Shown here: in pieces, positions 1 through 10,800 of the stretch
Position numbering within the stretch: position 1 is the stretch's first letter
Layout: the number at the start of each line of letters is the position of its first letter
Assembly: GCA_964384205.1 (NCBI GenBank)
Contig: CAYLKS010000001.1
Coordinates: 62,978-118,416 of the forward strand
Source of the DNA: CAYLKS01 sp964384205 [NCBI: uncultured bacterium]
Lineage (GTDB): Bacteria > JAGOEH01
DNA: 55,439 nt
Direction: 5' to 3'
The notes under the pieces: model-generated
What the model was told of the DNA's origin: nothing
Databases searched by the model: none
Seen by the model: only the letters and a program-made list of their open reading frames with translations
Made by a program: the position numbers and the translations under genes

Positions 1-441
1 TGAATATTCGCTATTATTTGTTATCACTCCTATTATCTTGCCTGTGCCTAATGGTTCATTCCCTCCTTCTTCAAATAAAATATCTATATTTGTGATTTGA
101 TCAGTACTATTTAAAATACTGATAGGAGAGCACAAAGTATCCAGCCCAGCTATATAACAGCGAATAGGAGTTTCTGGATCCGGATTCCCATCTCCATCTT
201 GATCTACAAATACTTCTACTATATAATTTCCAACTGACAAACTATCTATAATATAATTAAAATTAACATCAACCACTCCTGGTAAAAATATAGGATTAGT
301 TTGATCCCCTGTTACGGCTCTTACTTTTACTTGAGTATTATCATATTGAGTTTTATTATCAATATGCCCTGAAATAGATGCGGCATACCCATTATAAAAA
401 TAAAAAAATATTATAAATAAAACATAAATAATTTTTTTCAT
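1..441 (-). CDS. Secreted repeat protein, N-terminal part only (runs off the window)
   Basis: This is the first 147 codons of a minus-strand gene whose 3' end lies outside the window. The ATG at 441 is preceded by a GAGGG ribosome site and a good promoter. Residues 1-20 form a signal peptide (MKKII, then a hydrophobic run, ending NGYAA). The mature part starts with an ASISGHI strand and resembles the modules at the N-terminus of the large protein at 7637-13186: a beta-rich unit with a Ca-loop-like DQDGDGNPDPE motif, then CYIAG and a linker. It is probably a related surface or secreted protein, perhaps also T9SS-exported, but its C-terminus is not visible. No enzymatic motif is seen. Confidence 0.8.
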   Translation of the reverse strand, partial: MKKIIYVLFIIFFYFYNGYAASISGHIDNKTQYDNTQVKVRAVTGDQTNPIFLPGVVDVNFNYIIDSLSVGNYIVEVFVDQDGDGNPDPETPIRCYIAGLDTLCSPISILNSTDQITNIDILFEEGGNEPLGTGKIIGVITNNSEYS

Positions 442-512
442 CTTTTCTTCCCTCTCTTTTTTTCTCAAAAAATAATATTAATTAATTTAAAATACCTTCA
501 TCATCTATATTC

Positions 513-541
513 AATATAAGTATTCATATATTTTTTGTCAA
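513..541 (-). promoter_or_regulatory. Sigma-70-type promoter of the truncated secreted-protein gene
   Basis: Reading the minus strand, TTGACA (541-536), a 17-nt spacer and TATATT (518-513) lie about 70 nt upstream of the ATG at 441. The match to the housekeeping consensus is nearly perfect. Confidence 0.7.
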
Positions 542-687
542 ATTAATAAAAAAAATCAAAATTTATATAAATCTGTTTAAAGAGGAAAATAATCATGAAT
601 GAAATCAATAGCCTTATTTCTATTTTCTAAATAATACCATACAATTATCTTAACTACCTCTATATATTTTAACAATAAAAATATAGA

Positions 688-716
688 TTGACATTTTTAA
701 TACAAATCTATATTAT
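688..716 (+). promoter_or_regulatory. Sigma-70-type promoter of nadD, placed for a leaderless mRNA
   Basis: TTGACA (688-693), 17 nt, TATTAT (711-716). The -10 box ends 6 nt before the nadD ATG at 723 and there is no ribosome site. Transcription should therefore start at or within a base or two of the start codon. Confidence 0.75.
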
Positions 717-722
717 TAGTAT

Positions 723-1307
723 ATGGAAAAAATAGGTTTTTTTGGTGGAAGTTTTGATCCTCCACATTTAGGACATATTATTCCCTTAATTGAAGCTCAA
801 AAAATACTAAATTTAAAAAAAATTTTTTTTATTCCCGCCTGGATATCTCCGAATAAAAACAGACCATCTTTTACTAATAAAGAAATTAGAATCCAAATGC
901 TCCAGACAATAGTAAATGATTTTAATTTCTTTGATATTGAATATTTTGAAATAAATAAACAAGAAATCAGTTATTCAATTGATACTGTAAAATATATAAA
1001 CAAACACTACTCTCAATATGATAAATATCTAATTATTGGTGAAGATAATTTCAAATCTTTTGATAAATGGAAAGATTATAAAAAAATAACTCAATTAATA
1101 AAAATAGCAGTACTAAAAAGATATACTAATTCTGTAATCAATAAGGACTTTGATATTGATAAAAATGCTTTTATAATGCTAAAAACGTCAATAATAGAAA
1201 TATCAAGCTCAATGGTAAGGGATTGGATAAAAAATAATTTGCCCTACAAATATTTAGTTTCTTCTCCAGTTTATAATATAATTAAAGAAAAAAAATTATA
1301 TATCTAA
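723..1307 (+). CDS. nadD: Nicotinate-nucleotide adenylyltransferase
   Basis: The enzyme adenylates nicotinate mononucleotide to deamido-NAD in cytoplasmic NAD synthesis. At 194 residues it has the usual family length. The nucleotidyltransferase signature GGSFDPPHLGH is at residues 8-18, and the C-terminal ISSSMVRDWI segment matches the ISSTxIR motif that contacts the phosphates. GEDNFKSFDKW in the middle corresponds to the family G(A/E)DxxxxxxxW segment. There is no ribosome site before the ATG; the promoter's -10 box lies 6 nt upstream, so a leaderless transcript is likely. nagA follows after 64 nt with its own ribosome site. Identification is firm. Confidence 0.95.
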   Translation: MEKIGFFGGSFDPPHLGHIIPLIEAQKILNLKKIFFIPAWISPNKNRPSFTNKEIRIQMLQTIVNDFNFFDIEYFEINKQEISYSIDTVKYINKHYSQYDKYLIIGEDNFKSFDKWKDYKKITQLIKIAVLKRYTNSVINKDFDIDKNAFIMLKTSIIEISSSMVRDWIKNNLPYKYLVSSPVYNIIKEKKLYI

Positions 1308-1371
1308 TTCAATTTAATATTGCAATATAATCCATTTTTTTATAATTTAAAAAATTGGAAAGGAGAAAATT

Positions 1372-2544
1372 ATGAGCACTGTATGTTTATATAACGGTAC
1401 AATCTATACAGGATTTACAGTACTTGAAAAAAGTACAGTAATAATAAAAGATGGCACTATTGAAGATGTTATAAGCAATGAAAGGTTTAAAAAAAGAAAA
1501 CTCCCATCGGATACGCAAATCTATTATCTAAATGGAGCAAATATTTCTGCAGGTTTTATTGATACTCATATTCATGGGTTACACGGCTATGATACAGCTG
1601 ATGGAAATACTGAGTCAATTCTAAAAATATCAGAACACCTTGCAGAATATGGTGTAATAGGCTTCTGCCCTACATTATATCCAAAAGCTGAAAATGATTT
1701 TATAGAAAATATTAAAGCTGTTACAAATGCCATAGGAAAAGAAAAAGGTGCAAAAATACTTGGTTTACATTTAGAAGGACCTTTTATATCAAGAGATAAA
1801 AGAGGAGTATTAAACCCCGAATATATGCGCGAAGTTGATATTGAATTTATGAAAAAATTATATGAAGCATCCAGAGGACATATAAAAATTATGACTGTAG
1901 CGCCAGAACTCAAAAACATGAGAGAATTAGCACTATATTGCTTGAAGCATAATATAATTTTATCAGCAGGACATTCTAATGCTACTTATGAAAATATGTT
2001 AGAAGGAATGCAGGCAGGAATTGTTCATTCAACACATTTTTTTAATGCTATGCGAAGACTTCATCACCGTGATCCCGGTGTTGTTGGCTCAATATTAATT
2101 CATCCAGAAGTTTCATGTGAAATAATAGCCGACGGTTATCATCTTCATCCGGCCATCTTAAAACTTCTTTTTCGAACTAAACCCATAAACAAAATTATCA
2201 TGGTAACAGATTCTATAAAACCTACAGGACTTACAGAAGGGCCATTTTATGCTAACAATGAAGAAGTATATTTTGAACAAGGTATGTTTAAGAGAAAAGA
2301 AGATGGTACAATCGCTGGTTCATCTTTAATATTAAAAAATGGAATAAAATTTCTTCATTCTATTGGTATTCCGCTGGAAGATGCAATAAAAATGGCTACC
2401 TTAAACCCTGCTACTTTATTAGGAATACAAAAAACCAATGGTTCAATTTTACCAGGTAAAAATGCTGATATTGTTGCTTTTGATAATGATTTTAACATTA
2501 TTCTAACAATGATAAATGGCAAAATTATTTCTTTTCACGAATAA
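1372..2544 (+). CDS. nagA: N-acetylglucosamine-6-phosphate deacetylase
   Basis: It removes acetate from GlcNAc-6-P to give GlcN-6-P, for amino-sugar catabolism and wall recycling. The 390 residues form a complete amidohydrolase: metal-site THIHG at 65-69 (H66, H68), the HLEGPF metal-binding glutamate at E135, AGHSNA, THFFNAM, the ADGYHLHP substrate segment and the VTDS aspartate near the C-terminus. The ATG has a strong AAAGGAGAAA ribosome site. The YprB-like gene starts on the base after its stop codon, so the two are co-transcribed. A separate amino-sugar operon with a different type of deacetylase lies at 39715-44479. Confidence 0.95.
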   Translation: MSTVCLYNGTIYTGFTVLEKSTVIIKDGTIEDVISNERFKKRKLPSDTQIYYLNGANISAGFIDTHIHGLHGYDTADGNTESILKISEHLAEYGVIGFCPTLYPKAENDFIENIKAVTNAIGKEKGAKILGLHLEGPFISRDKRGVLNPEYMREVDIEFMKKLYEASRGHIKIMTVAPELKNMRELALYCLKHNIILSAGHSNATYENMLEGMQAGIVHSTHFFNAMRRLHHRDPGVVGSILIHPEVSCEIIADGYHLHPAILKLLFRTKPINKIIMVTDSIKPTGLTEGPFYANNEEVYFEQGMFKRKEDGTIAGSSLILKNGIKFLHSIGIPLEDAIKMATLNPATLLGIQKTNGSILPGKNADIVAFDNDFNIILTMINGKIISFHE

Positions 2545-3714
2545 ATGAATATAAACTCTTTTTTCAAAACCATTGAAACATCTACTAAAAAAAATACTCA
2601 ACCACCAAAAAAACAAAATATTAAACCTATCACTCATAATAATATATTCAAACAAATCATCACTCTGCCATTCCGCTACGGTAATTATACAATACAAATT
2701 CCAGAAAAATTTGACAATGAATTCCTTTTTAATATTGCTGGCATAAACAAAATAGATCTAATGCCAATTGAACAAATAATATTCTTTGATCTGGAAACAA
2801 TTGGACTCTCTATTGGAGCCGGGAATTATCCATTTCTCATAGGGCTATTATATATCAAAAAAAAACAAATTTATATAAAACAATATTTCATTGATAATGT
2901 CGGTAAACTCCCATTATTCCTAAAAGAAATATCAGATATACTCAAACAGCATAATTACATAATAACATACAATGGCAAAACATTTGATATTCATATACTA
3001 AAAAATCAACTCTTACTAAATCAACTTGACAAATCATTTATAGATAATTTAGTTCATATAGATCTACTACACATTGCAAGAAGAATATGGAAACAAGAGC
3101 TCAACAATTTTTCTCTTGGAACAATTGAAGAAAAAATAATAAAATTTATAAGACAAGATGATGTGCCAGGATATGAAATTGCAAATTACTATTTTGAATT
3201 TCTTCGTACAGGCAATTGGCAATTAATATTCCCAATATTAGAACATAATAAAAATGATATTATAAGCCTTCTGGCACTACTGTTACTAATTAATAATAAC
3301 AAAATAAATTCTTCTTTTAATAAACAACAACAGCATAATATCCTATATTTTTTTCATAAACAAAAAAAATATCAAGAGGTAATTGAATTCTATGAAGAAT
3401 ATAATTCTATTGATAACCAAATATTAGAGATAATTGCCGACACTTACAAAAAAATGAAAAAACATCAACAAGCAGAAAAATTATGGGAAAAAATCCAAAA
3501 TATAAATTCTTTAATAGAATTAGCAAAATTATATGAATTTAAAATAAAAGATTTTAAAAAAGCACTGGATTATTCCAAAATCGCTTTATCTAAAATCAAT
3601 GGACTCATGGAAAAAAATTACTACTTCAAGCAAACAATTAATCAAGAATTAAAAAATAATATTCAAAATCGAATTACAAGATTAAAAAGAAAAATAGAAA
3701 AAAATGAAAATTAA
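2545..3714 (+). CDS. YprB-type RNase H-like 3'-5' exonuclease domain protein
   Basis: This is a 389-residue cytoplasmic protein of the YprB/RNase_H_2 family, a DEDD-fold nuclease-like group whose substrate is not well established. Acidic residues of the fold are visible: FFDLETIG (D82, E84), NGKTFDI (D148) and HNKNDIISL. The last ~110 residues are helical and TPR-like (repeated KKYQEVIEFYEEY and KKHQQAEKLWEKI units). The start codon directly abuts the nagA stop (TAAATG) with no ribosome site of its own, indicating translational coupling. Family assignment is confident; biochemical role is not. Confidence 0.8.
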   Translation: MNINSFFKTIETSTKKNTQPPKKQNIKPITHNNIFKQIITLPFRYGNYTIQIPEKFDNEFLFNIAGINKIDLMPIEQIIFFDLETIGLSIGAGNYPFLIGLLYIKKKQIYIKQYFIDNVGKLPLFLKEISDILKQHNYIITYNGKTFDIHILKNQLLLNQLDKSFIDNLVHIDLLHIARRIWKQELNNFSLGTIEEKIIKFIRQDDVPGYEIANYYFEFLRTGNWQLIFPILEHNKNDIISLLALLLLINNNKINSSFNKQQQHNILYFFHKQKKYQEVIEFYEEYNSIDNQILEIIADTYKKMKKHQQAEKLWEKIQNINSLIELAKLYEFKIKDFKKALDYSKIALSKINGLMEKNYYFKQTINQELKNNIQNRITRLKRKIEKNEN

Positions 3715-3808
3715 GATATTTATTCTAAAAAATAAACTTGATTATATTAAAAAATATATTAATTTAAAAAAAGAATAATTATAATTTATAATGTAATGGA
3801 GGGTTAAT

Positions 3809-4864
3809 ATGTCAAAAATCAAAAAAACTTTAAATGAATTCAATCCAGATAAAAAAAAGGCAGTGGAGCTCGCAATAGAACAAATTGAGAGAAATTTTGG
3901 TAAAGGCTCAATAATGTTAATGGGAGACGATAATTATTCTAAAAATATTGATGTTATACCTACTGGTTCATTAAACTTAGATTTAGCACTTGGTGTAGGT
4001 GGTGTGCCTCGTGGTAGAATAATTGAAATATACGGGACAGAATCTTCTGGAAAAACAACATTAGCATTTCATATAATCGCAGAAGCTCAAAAATTAGGTG
4101 GAGTCGCAGCAATAATCGATGCCGAACATGCAGTTGATCCAAGCTATGCAAGAAAACTCGGAGTAGATATAGATAATCTATTAATCTCGCAACCTGATAC
4201 AGGAGAACAAGCTTTAGAAATTGCAGAAACATTAGTAAGAAGTGGCGGAGTTGATGTTGTTGTTATAGATTCAGTAGCTGCTCTTGTACCAAAAGCAGAA
4301 ATAGAAGGAGATATGGGAGATTCTCATATGGGACTTCAGGCAAGATTAATGTCTCAGGCTCTCAGAAAATTAACTGGTGCTATTTCAAAATCAAAAACAT
4401 GCGCAATCTTCATAAATCAGGTCAGAGAAAAAATCGGTGTTATGTTTGGCAATCCAGAAACCACAACAGGTGGACGAGCATTAAAATTTTATTCATCTGT
4501 AAGAATAGAAATCAGAAGAATCTCATCTATAAAAAATGGTGACCAGGACATCGGTATCAGAGTCCTCACAAAAATTGTTAAAAATAAAGTTGCTCCACCT
4601 TTTAAAAAAGCTGAATTCGATATTATATATAACGAAGGAATTTCCCGTACCGGCGAATTATTAGATTTAGGTGTTGCAAATAAAATCATTACAAAAAGTG
4701 GTACTTGGTTTTCTTATGGAGATGAAAGATTAGGGCAAGGAAGAGTAAATGTTACAAGATATCTAAAAGAACATCCAGAATTAATGGATAAAATAGAAAA
4801 AGAAATTAAAATAAAATTAGGAATAATCAATCCTGATGAAAATAAGGAAGTAGAAAAAAAATAA
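3809..4864 (+). CDS. recA: Recombinase A
   Basis: RecA is the DNA-dependent ATPase that forms the strand-exchange filament and triggers SOS autocleavage. The 351 residues include the Walker A motif GTESSGKT (76-83), [10 protein letters not shown], the [22 protein letters not shown] loop-2 region and the acidic C-terminal tail. A TGGAGGG ribosome site precedes the ATG. It is the first gene of recA-recX-rel, with 3 nt between its stop and the GTG of recX. I see no clear LexA-type operator in the 94-bp upstream gap. Confidence 0.98.
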   Translation: MSKIKKTLNEFNPDKKKAVELAIEQIERNFGKGSIMLMGDDNYSKNIDVIPTGSLNLDLALGVGGVPRGRIIEIYGTESSGKTTLAFHIIAEAQKLGGVAAIIDAEHAVDPSYARKLGVDIDNLLISQPDTGEQALEIAETLVRSGGVDVVVIDSVAALVPKAEIEGDMGDSHMGLQARLMSQALRKLTGAISKSKTCAIFINQVREKIGVMFGNPETTTGGRALKFYSSVRIEIRRISSIKNGDQDIGIRVLTKIVKNKVAPPFKKAEFDIIYNEGISRTGELLDLGVANKIITKSGTWFSYGDERLGQGRVNVTRYLKEHPELMDKIEKEIKIKLGIINPDENKEVEKK

Positions 4865-4867
4865 ACA

Positions 4868-5485
4868 GTGAAAATAACAGAAATAATTAAAACTAAAAAA
4901 AATAATATATTAATTTTATTTGAGAATAATGAAAAAATTCTATTATCTGATTTAATATTTGTGAAATATAATAATATTTTAAAAGTAGGTAATATCTTAA
5001 GCAAACAAATATTACAAACTATTCTAAATGATAATTATCTTGAATATGGCAAAAAAAAAGCATTCGATCTTATATCACGTAAATATTATTCTGAAAAAGA
5101 ATTAACCGCTAAATTATCAAAAGAAAAGATTCCTGACGAGATAATCCAAAAAATTTTAAATAGGCTAAAAGAATTAGGCTATGTTAATGACGCAAAATAT
5201 CTAACGATATGGGCTAATGACAAAATTAATACAAATTTATGGGGACCCATGATGCTAAAAATGAAACTCCAGCAAAAAACAAAAGATAAAGAATTAATAG
5301 AGCAAATAATAAAACAAGTCTATGCAAACAACAGACAACATGAAATAATAGAACGTATAATAAAAAAAAAGAAATACAAAAATTTGAAAGTTGACAAAAA
5401 CAAAATAATGAAATATCTTTATAGTAAAGGATTTTCATACTCAGAGATATTAAATTATTTTAACGAGATAGAAAATGAAATATAA
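4868..5485 (+). CDS. recX: RecX family regulator of RecA
   Basis: RecX proteins bind RecA filaments and modulate their growth. At 205 residues this is a typical length. The three-helix repeats are recognisable (KKKAFDLISRKYYSEKELTAKL; IIQKILNRLKELGYVNDAKY; GPMMLKMKLQQK), as is an N-terminal extension of the common RecX type. The start is GTG, 3 nt after the recA stop with no good ribosome site, so translation is probably coupled to recA. Its last 11 bases overlap the start of rel. The assignment rests on both sequence and position. Confidence 0.88.
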   Translation: MKITEIIKTKKNNILILFENNEKILLSDLIFVKYNNILKVGNILSKQILQTILNDNYLEYGKKKAFDLISRKYYSEKELTAKLSKEKIPDEIIQKILNRLKELGYVNDAKYLTIWANDKINTNLWGPMMLKMKLQQKTKDKELIEQIIKQVYANNRQHEIIERIIKKKKYKNLKVDKNKIMKYLYSKGFSYSEILNYFNEIENEI

Positions 5486-7619
5486 TTTAACAACTTTTCT
5501 TGAAAAATTAACATCTATGTGCTCAAATATAGACCTTGATTCTATAAGCTATGCTTATAAATTCGCTGAAAGTGTTCATTCTACAATAAAAAGAAAATCA
5601 GGAGAACCATATTTTGTGCATTGTGTAGAAACTGCACTTATTGTTGCTGAATTTTTAAATGATACAGAAGCAATAATAGCAGGGCTCTTACATGATACTG
5701 TAGAAGATACAGATGTAGATTTAGAATTAATAAAAGAAAACTTTGGCGAAAAAATTGCATTTCTGGTTGATGGTGTTACAAAAATTATAAAATATGAACA
5801 AAAAGGACTTGATTCACATTTTAAAGATGCATACAAAAAACTATTTCTCGCAATGAGTCAGGACCCGAGAGTAATTATAATAAAATTTGCAGATAGATTA
5901 CACAATATGCGAACCTTAGACTCTATACAATCCGAAGAAAAAAGAATACAAAAATCTCAAGAAACAATGGATATATACGCACCTTTAGCCCATAGGCTTG
6001 GTATGGGTAAAATAAAATGGGAATTAGAAGATTTAGCATTTAAATATCTTTATAAAGAAGAATATGAAAATATTAAAAAAAATATTAAAAAAATTCAGCA
6101 AGAAACAAGAGCTGAACGAGAAAAAATTATAGCAAATATCAGCTCTGAAATTATGGAAAAACTTAAAGAAAATGGGATATTTGCTAAAGTAGAAGGCAGG
6201 CCAAAACACCTATGGAGCATTTATAGAAAAATGAAAAATAAAAATTATACACTAAAGCAAATCTATGATCTACTGGCTATAAGGATAATTACAAAAACAA
6301 AAGAAGATTGCTATTTTGCACTGGGAATAGTTCATTCAATATATAAACCAATAAATGATAGATTCAAAGATTATATTGCAAATCCAAAAAGAAATTTATA
6401 TCAATCTATTCATACTACAGTGGTAACATCAAACAATAAAATAATAGAAATACAAATCCGCACTGAAGGAATGCATAAAATCGCTGAAAAAGGAATTGCT
6501 GTCCATTGGGGGTATAAAGAAAAATTAAAAAAAATCAAAGAAGAAGAATTAAAAAAATTTGAATGGATGCGACAATTATTAGAAGTTTATCAAGAATCAT
6601 CAGAACCAACCGAATTCGTCAAAGCTCTTAAAGATGATGTTTTTAGAGAAGAAATCTTTGTTTTCACCCCAAAAGGGCATCCCATAGCTTTTTTAAAAGG
6701 AGCAACTGCTTTAGATTTTGCCTTTGCGATACATACTGATATAGGATTACATTGCAATGGCGCAATAGTAAACAATAAAATTGTACCACTTAGCTACAAA
6801 CTAAAAGATGGAGATATAGTAGAAATTTTAACATCTCCTCAGAAAACCCCAAGCAGAGATTGGCTCGAATTTGTTACTACATTAAAAGCCAGAAATAAAA
6901 TAAAGAATTGGTTCAAAAAAGAAGGATATAAAAGAACTGTTGAAATGGGCAAAGAAATTTTAACACTCCACCTACATAAAAGAAAACTGCCATATCCAAA
7001 AGATGAAGAAATTATCAGTGCATTCCAATCTTTTGGATTTCATACTCTTGAAAATGGATTTACAGCTATAGCAAATGGAGAACTCTCAGCCGGTAATGTA
7101 ATAAAAAAACTATATGCTAAAACTTATGAAGAAAAAACTGAAAGTAGATTACAAAAAATTCTTGAATTTATCAAAAAAGACCATAAAGGAATTAGAATAG
7201 AATCAATAAATGATATAAGTTACAGATTCGCTAAATGTTGCCAACCTATCCCAGGCGATGATATAATAGGATTCATTAGTAGAGGCCGAGGAATAACAGT
7301 GCATAGAAAAGACTGTATTAATATCGCAAAACTTAATGGAGAAAGAGAACGATTAATTGAGGTATATTGGAACCTCAAAGGAGATGAAATTTTTAATGCT
7401 ACTTTAAAACTAAAATTTAAAGCCAGCGGAAATACTCTAAGCGATATAAGTCATATAATAACAGATCAAAACTCAAAAATTCTAAAATTAAATATGTCCC
7501 AAGACTATGATATAATGAATGCCAGTATAACAATTCAAATAAAAAATCTCACTCATTTAAGCAAAATAATAGCTAAATTAAAAAAGTTAAAAGGCGTATT
7601 CTCTATAATAAGAGAATAA
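5475..7619 (+). CDS. rel: Bifunctional (p)ppGpp synthetase/hydrolase (Rel/SpoT)
   Basis: It makes and degrades the stringent-response alarmones (p)ppGpp. The 714 residues have the standard order: HD hydrolase domain (LHDTVEDTD at 72-80, plus FADRLHNMRTL), RelA/SpoT synthetase domain (GRPKHLWSIYRKM; DLLAIRI; NLYQSIHTTV), TGS domain (about 395-455), a conserved CC-containing zinc-finger-like segment (AKCCQPIPGDD) and a C-terminal ACT domain. RFKD at 296-299 is the RxKD form found in bifunctional enzymes rather than the ExDD of synthetase-only RelA, and the HD residues are intact. It overlaps recX by 11 nt. It converges with the next gene, with 17 nt between the stop codons and no hairpin. Confidence 0.95.
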   Translation: MKYNLTTFLEKLTSMCSNIDLDSISYAYKFAESVHSTIKRKSGEPYFVHCVETALIVAEFLNDTEAIIAGLLHDTVEDTDVDLELIKENFGEKIAFLVDGVTKIIKYEQKGLDSHFKDAYKKLFLAMSQDPRVIIIKFADRLHNMRTLDSIQSEEKRIQKSQETMDIYAPLAHRLGMGKIKWELEDLAFKYLYKEEYENIKKNIKKIQQETRAEREKIIANISSEIMEKLKENGIFAKVEGRPKHLWSIYRKMKNKNYTLKQIYDLLAIRIITKTKEDCYFALGIVHSIYKPINDRFKDYIANPKRNLYQSIHTTVVTSNNKIIEIQIRTEGMHKIAEKGIAVHWGYKEKLKKIKEEELKKFEWMRQLLEVYQESSEPTEFVKALKDDVFREEIFVFTPKGHPIAFLKGATALDFAFAIHTDIGLHCNGAIVNNKIVPLSYKLKDGDIVEILTSPQKTPSRDWLEFVTTLKARNKIKNWFKKEGYKRTVEMGKEILTLHLHKRKLPYPKDEEIISAFQSFGFHTLENGFTAIANGELSAGNVIKKLYAKTYEEKTESRLQKILEFIKKDHKGIRIESINDISYRFAKCCQPIPGDDIIGFISRGRGITVHRKDCINIAKLNGERERLIEVYWNLKGDEIFNATLKLKFKASGNTLSDISHIITDQNSKILKLNMSQDYDIMNASITIQIKNLTHLSKIIAKLKKLKGVFSIIRE

Positions 7620-7636
7620 TCAATTATAATATAAAT

Positions 7637-7890
7637 TTATTTTAATATCATCATTTTTCTTATAATAACATCTTTAGAAAATTTTACTCTATAGAAATAA
7701 ATTCCAGTAGGGTATTTATTATCTGCTTCCCATATAAATTTATGCCAACCAGAATCTTGCTTTTTCTTAATATGAAATACTCTCTGGCCAATAATATTAA
7801 AAATATCAATTTCAACTGTGCCTGCTCGAGGAATATAATACTTTATAATAGTTAGAGGATTAAATGGGTTGGGATAATTATTTTCTACTA
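7637..7890 (-). other. T9SS type A C-terminal sorting domain (segment of the 1,849-residue protein)
   Basis: The C-terminal ~80 residues have the YPNPFNP start, the FNIIGQRV strand and the PTGIYFYRV end that mark cargo for the Por/T9SS secretion system. They are normally cleaved during export. The regulator porX is encoded at 35935-37509. Confidence 0.88.
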
Positions 7891-10800
7891 CTAATTTATT
7901 AAACTTAATCTCTTTATTATAATTTTCCTCAACAGAAGTAATCTTCAATATACTTTTTTGACTCTCATTCCCTTGTATATCAATAGCAGTGACCGCATAT
8001 TCTTTATCCGAATAAATATCTCTATCATCAATATATTCTGTATCAATAATATTACTTGCAATCTTCTCAAATTCTCCCCCAGAGCCCCCAGATTTTATAT
8101 AAATATTATACCCCGTAACATCCTTTGATAATACTCCATTCCATTTCAAAATTAATCTGTTAAGCTCATCAAAAGAAAAAGTCAACCCCAATGGTTTATC
8201 CGGTGCAATTGTATCGCCATATATATCAGTAGATTTTATCAATCCAACTAATGAATCAATATTTCCATATGTATCCTGATAATAACATATTAGCTTATAT
8301 ACAGTATTCCCTTCTAAATTAGTAATCAATAAATCATGTTCTCTACCAGGTTCCAGATCAGAAACACTTATGAAATTATCTCCCTCTAATTTAGAATACT
8401 CCACTAAAACCGTACTTAATTCATCAAAAGATAAATAGATTCTAAAATAGTCCCTACCTACTACAATTGCAGAATCAACTAATGTTGGCGCTTTGAAATC
8501 AGTCTCCGCTGTAGTTTCAAATTCTTTAATAATATCATTGCTACAATTACCACTACCATCACAAAATTCATTTGTAGAGCTATAATTATTTCGTGCCAAT
8601 AAATTTGTTAAAAACACTTTATGTTCTTTCTCCCTGAAAGAACTTGCATAATCTTTTATCAGCTCCTCATTATTGTATAGCTGAACTTTAGCAATAGCTG
8701 GCTTATCTGTCTTTGAAATAAGTACAGCCCTATCCGCTGTAATATCTGTTACCTTTATTTCATTAATCAATTCAGGCGGTCTATTATCTGGCTTCAAATT
8801 TGTCCTATAGATTAAAGTATCCTTATATTGTACTGGACCATTATTATTAATATCTGTATTAAAAATAACAAATTTATACGTGGAATTTGAATTCAAATTA
8901 TAAAAGGAAAAATAATGCTCTGTAGTATATTCGGATTCAGTTTGATATTCATTAAAACTATTATCATTTTTTACACAATAAGCCTCTCCAATTGATGGCT
9001 CGTCTGTTTTCCAATATAATGTTATATAATTATCTGTTCGTTCAAATGCTGTTGGCCCTAAAATGATATTAGGAGCAGTTGTATCTGCATTAGAATTTGT
9101 ATTAAAAGAATTTTTACCTGTCTGATACATATCGAAAAAACTTGTTATAAAAACATTTTTATCTTGCCGAGCTAATTTTGATGAGCCAGATTGAGGCCAT
9201 GACGACATATTGCCATTTACATCTTTCATAGTTAAAACAAATTCATAATCTGTTGAAGGTAATAAATCAGATATAATCAAGGAATGTTTTTCTTTAAAAT
9301 CCTCTTCTGTAATGGTATTTCTAAGATTTTGATTATTCTCCTCCCAATATGTAAACTGAACTATTGCAGGTTCATCTGTTTTAAACTGATATACAACCTT
9401 ATTATCATAAATATTAACTTTAGGCCCTGCAATAATAACAGGTGGTTCCGAATCTTCTATTTTTTCTAAAATAAAATCAAATGTATCAGAAATAATCGAA
9501 TTATATGATAAATCTATTGATTTTATATAAAAATAATATTTAACTCCTACCTGTAAATTTGATAATGCTACCTGATGAAAACGTTTCACAGCAGTTTCTT
9601 CAAAAATATCAAAATTATCCATATCAGTACCATAATATACAAAACCGGTAGTAAGCTTATTATTTTCCCACATAATCATAGCAGAATTATTAGAAGAACT
9701 AACAGTACGGACATTTTTAATTAAAAGTAATGTATCCTCATATTTTTTAGTAGTAAATTCTCCCTTTATCTCTTCGCTCTCATTTCCATTTAAATCTACA
9801 GCAAAAATTGAATATGAATACTTTGTGGATGGTTCTAAATCTATTAAATCAATTTTATGGTAAACTAAAGAATCATCATAAAAAGATAATACCTTGCCTG
9901 TTGTATCTTCTAAACTAATATTAACTGAAGCAATTTCATTCGTTAATGCGAATAAAGTTGCCTGATCTGTTTTTATACCAGTAATAACAGGGCCTCTAAT
10001 AAAAACCGGCGGATTTTCATCCTCATTAATCTTAGTGGAAAATGCTTGAAGTTTACTTTCTGTAGAATTAGAATCTCTATCAAAAACAACTATTTTACAA
10101 AAATATTCTGTTGCCTCTTTTAGAGAATCTAATGTTATGAAATGATTCTTTTTATAATCTCTATCCAATATTGTATCCTGTAAAGCATTAGTCAAACCAT
10201 AAACAACAATTGCATTAGTCGGCTCATCTGTTTTAAAAACTAAGAGAGCTTTACTATTTGAAATATAAGGGAAATATGGTTCATTAACAAAAATAGGAGA
10301 AATAGTATCTGGGGCAGGCAAAGTCTTAAAATGAAAAATTTTACTCTTATGCGGGCCATTACCATATTGATCATACAACTCAATAATACCCTTATAAACA
10401 GTCTTACTCTTTAAATTGGTTAAAAACACATTAAAATTTTGCTGATAACCGTCTATTGAATAAATCAATGTATCATTAATTTCTTTTTCAAAATATTTCA
10501 CAATAGCTCGGGCTTTTTCATTAGTTGAAAAAATAAAATAAACAGACTTCTCTGTAATCTCTTTAATTTCAGGCGGATTTACAAATCTCGGCGGAATAGT
10601 ATCTTTTTGTATAACAAAATAATATTCTAAATGTGCTTTATTATTTTGCAAATCCTGTACTTCAGCAGAAACATAAACAGTATCTCCTGATAAAAAATTA
10701 TCTTTCGGAGAATATCTAAAAATATAACCATGAGCCCTCTCGCCAATCTTATAATACCCATCACTTTCATTAAGTAAAATATTTTGATAATTAATTGAAA

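Noticed and set aside
3715-3808. Possible SOS (LexA) box upstream of recA
   Set aside because: No convincing palindrome of a known LexA class; only AT-rich runs are present.
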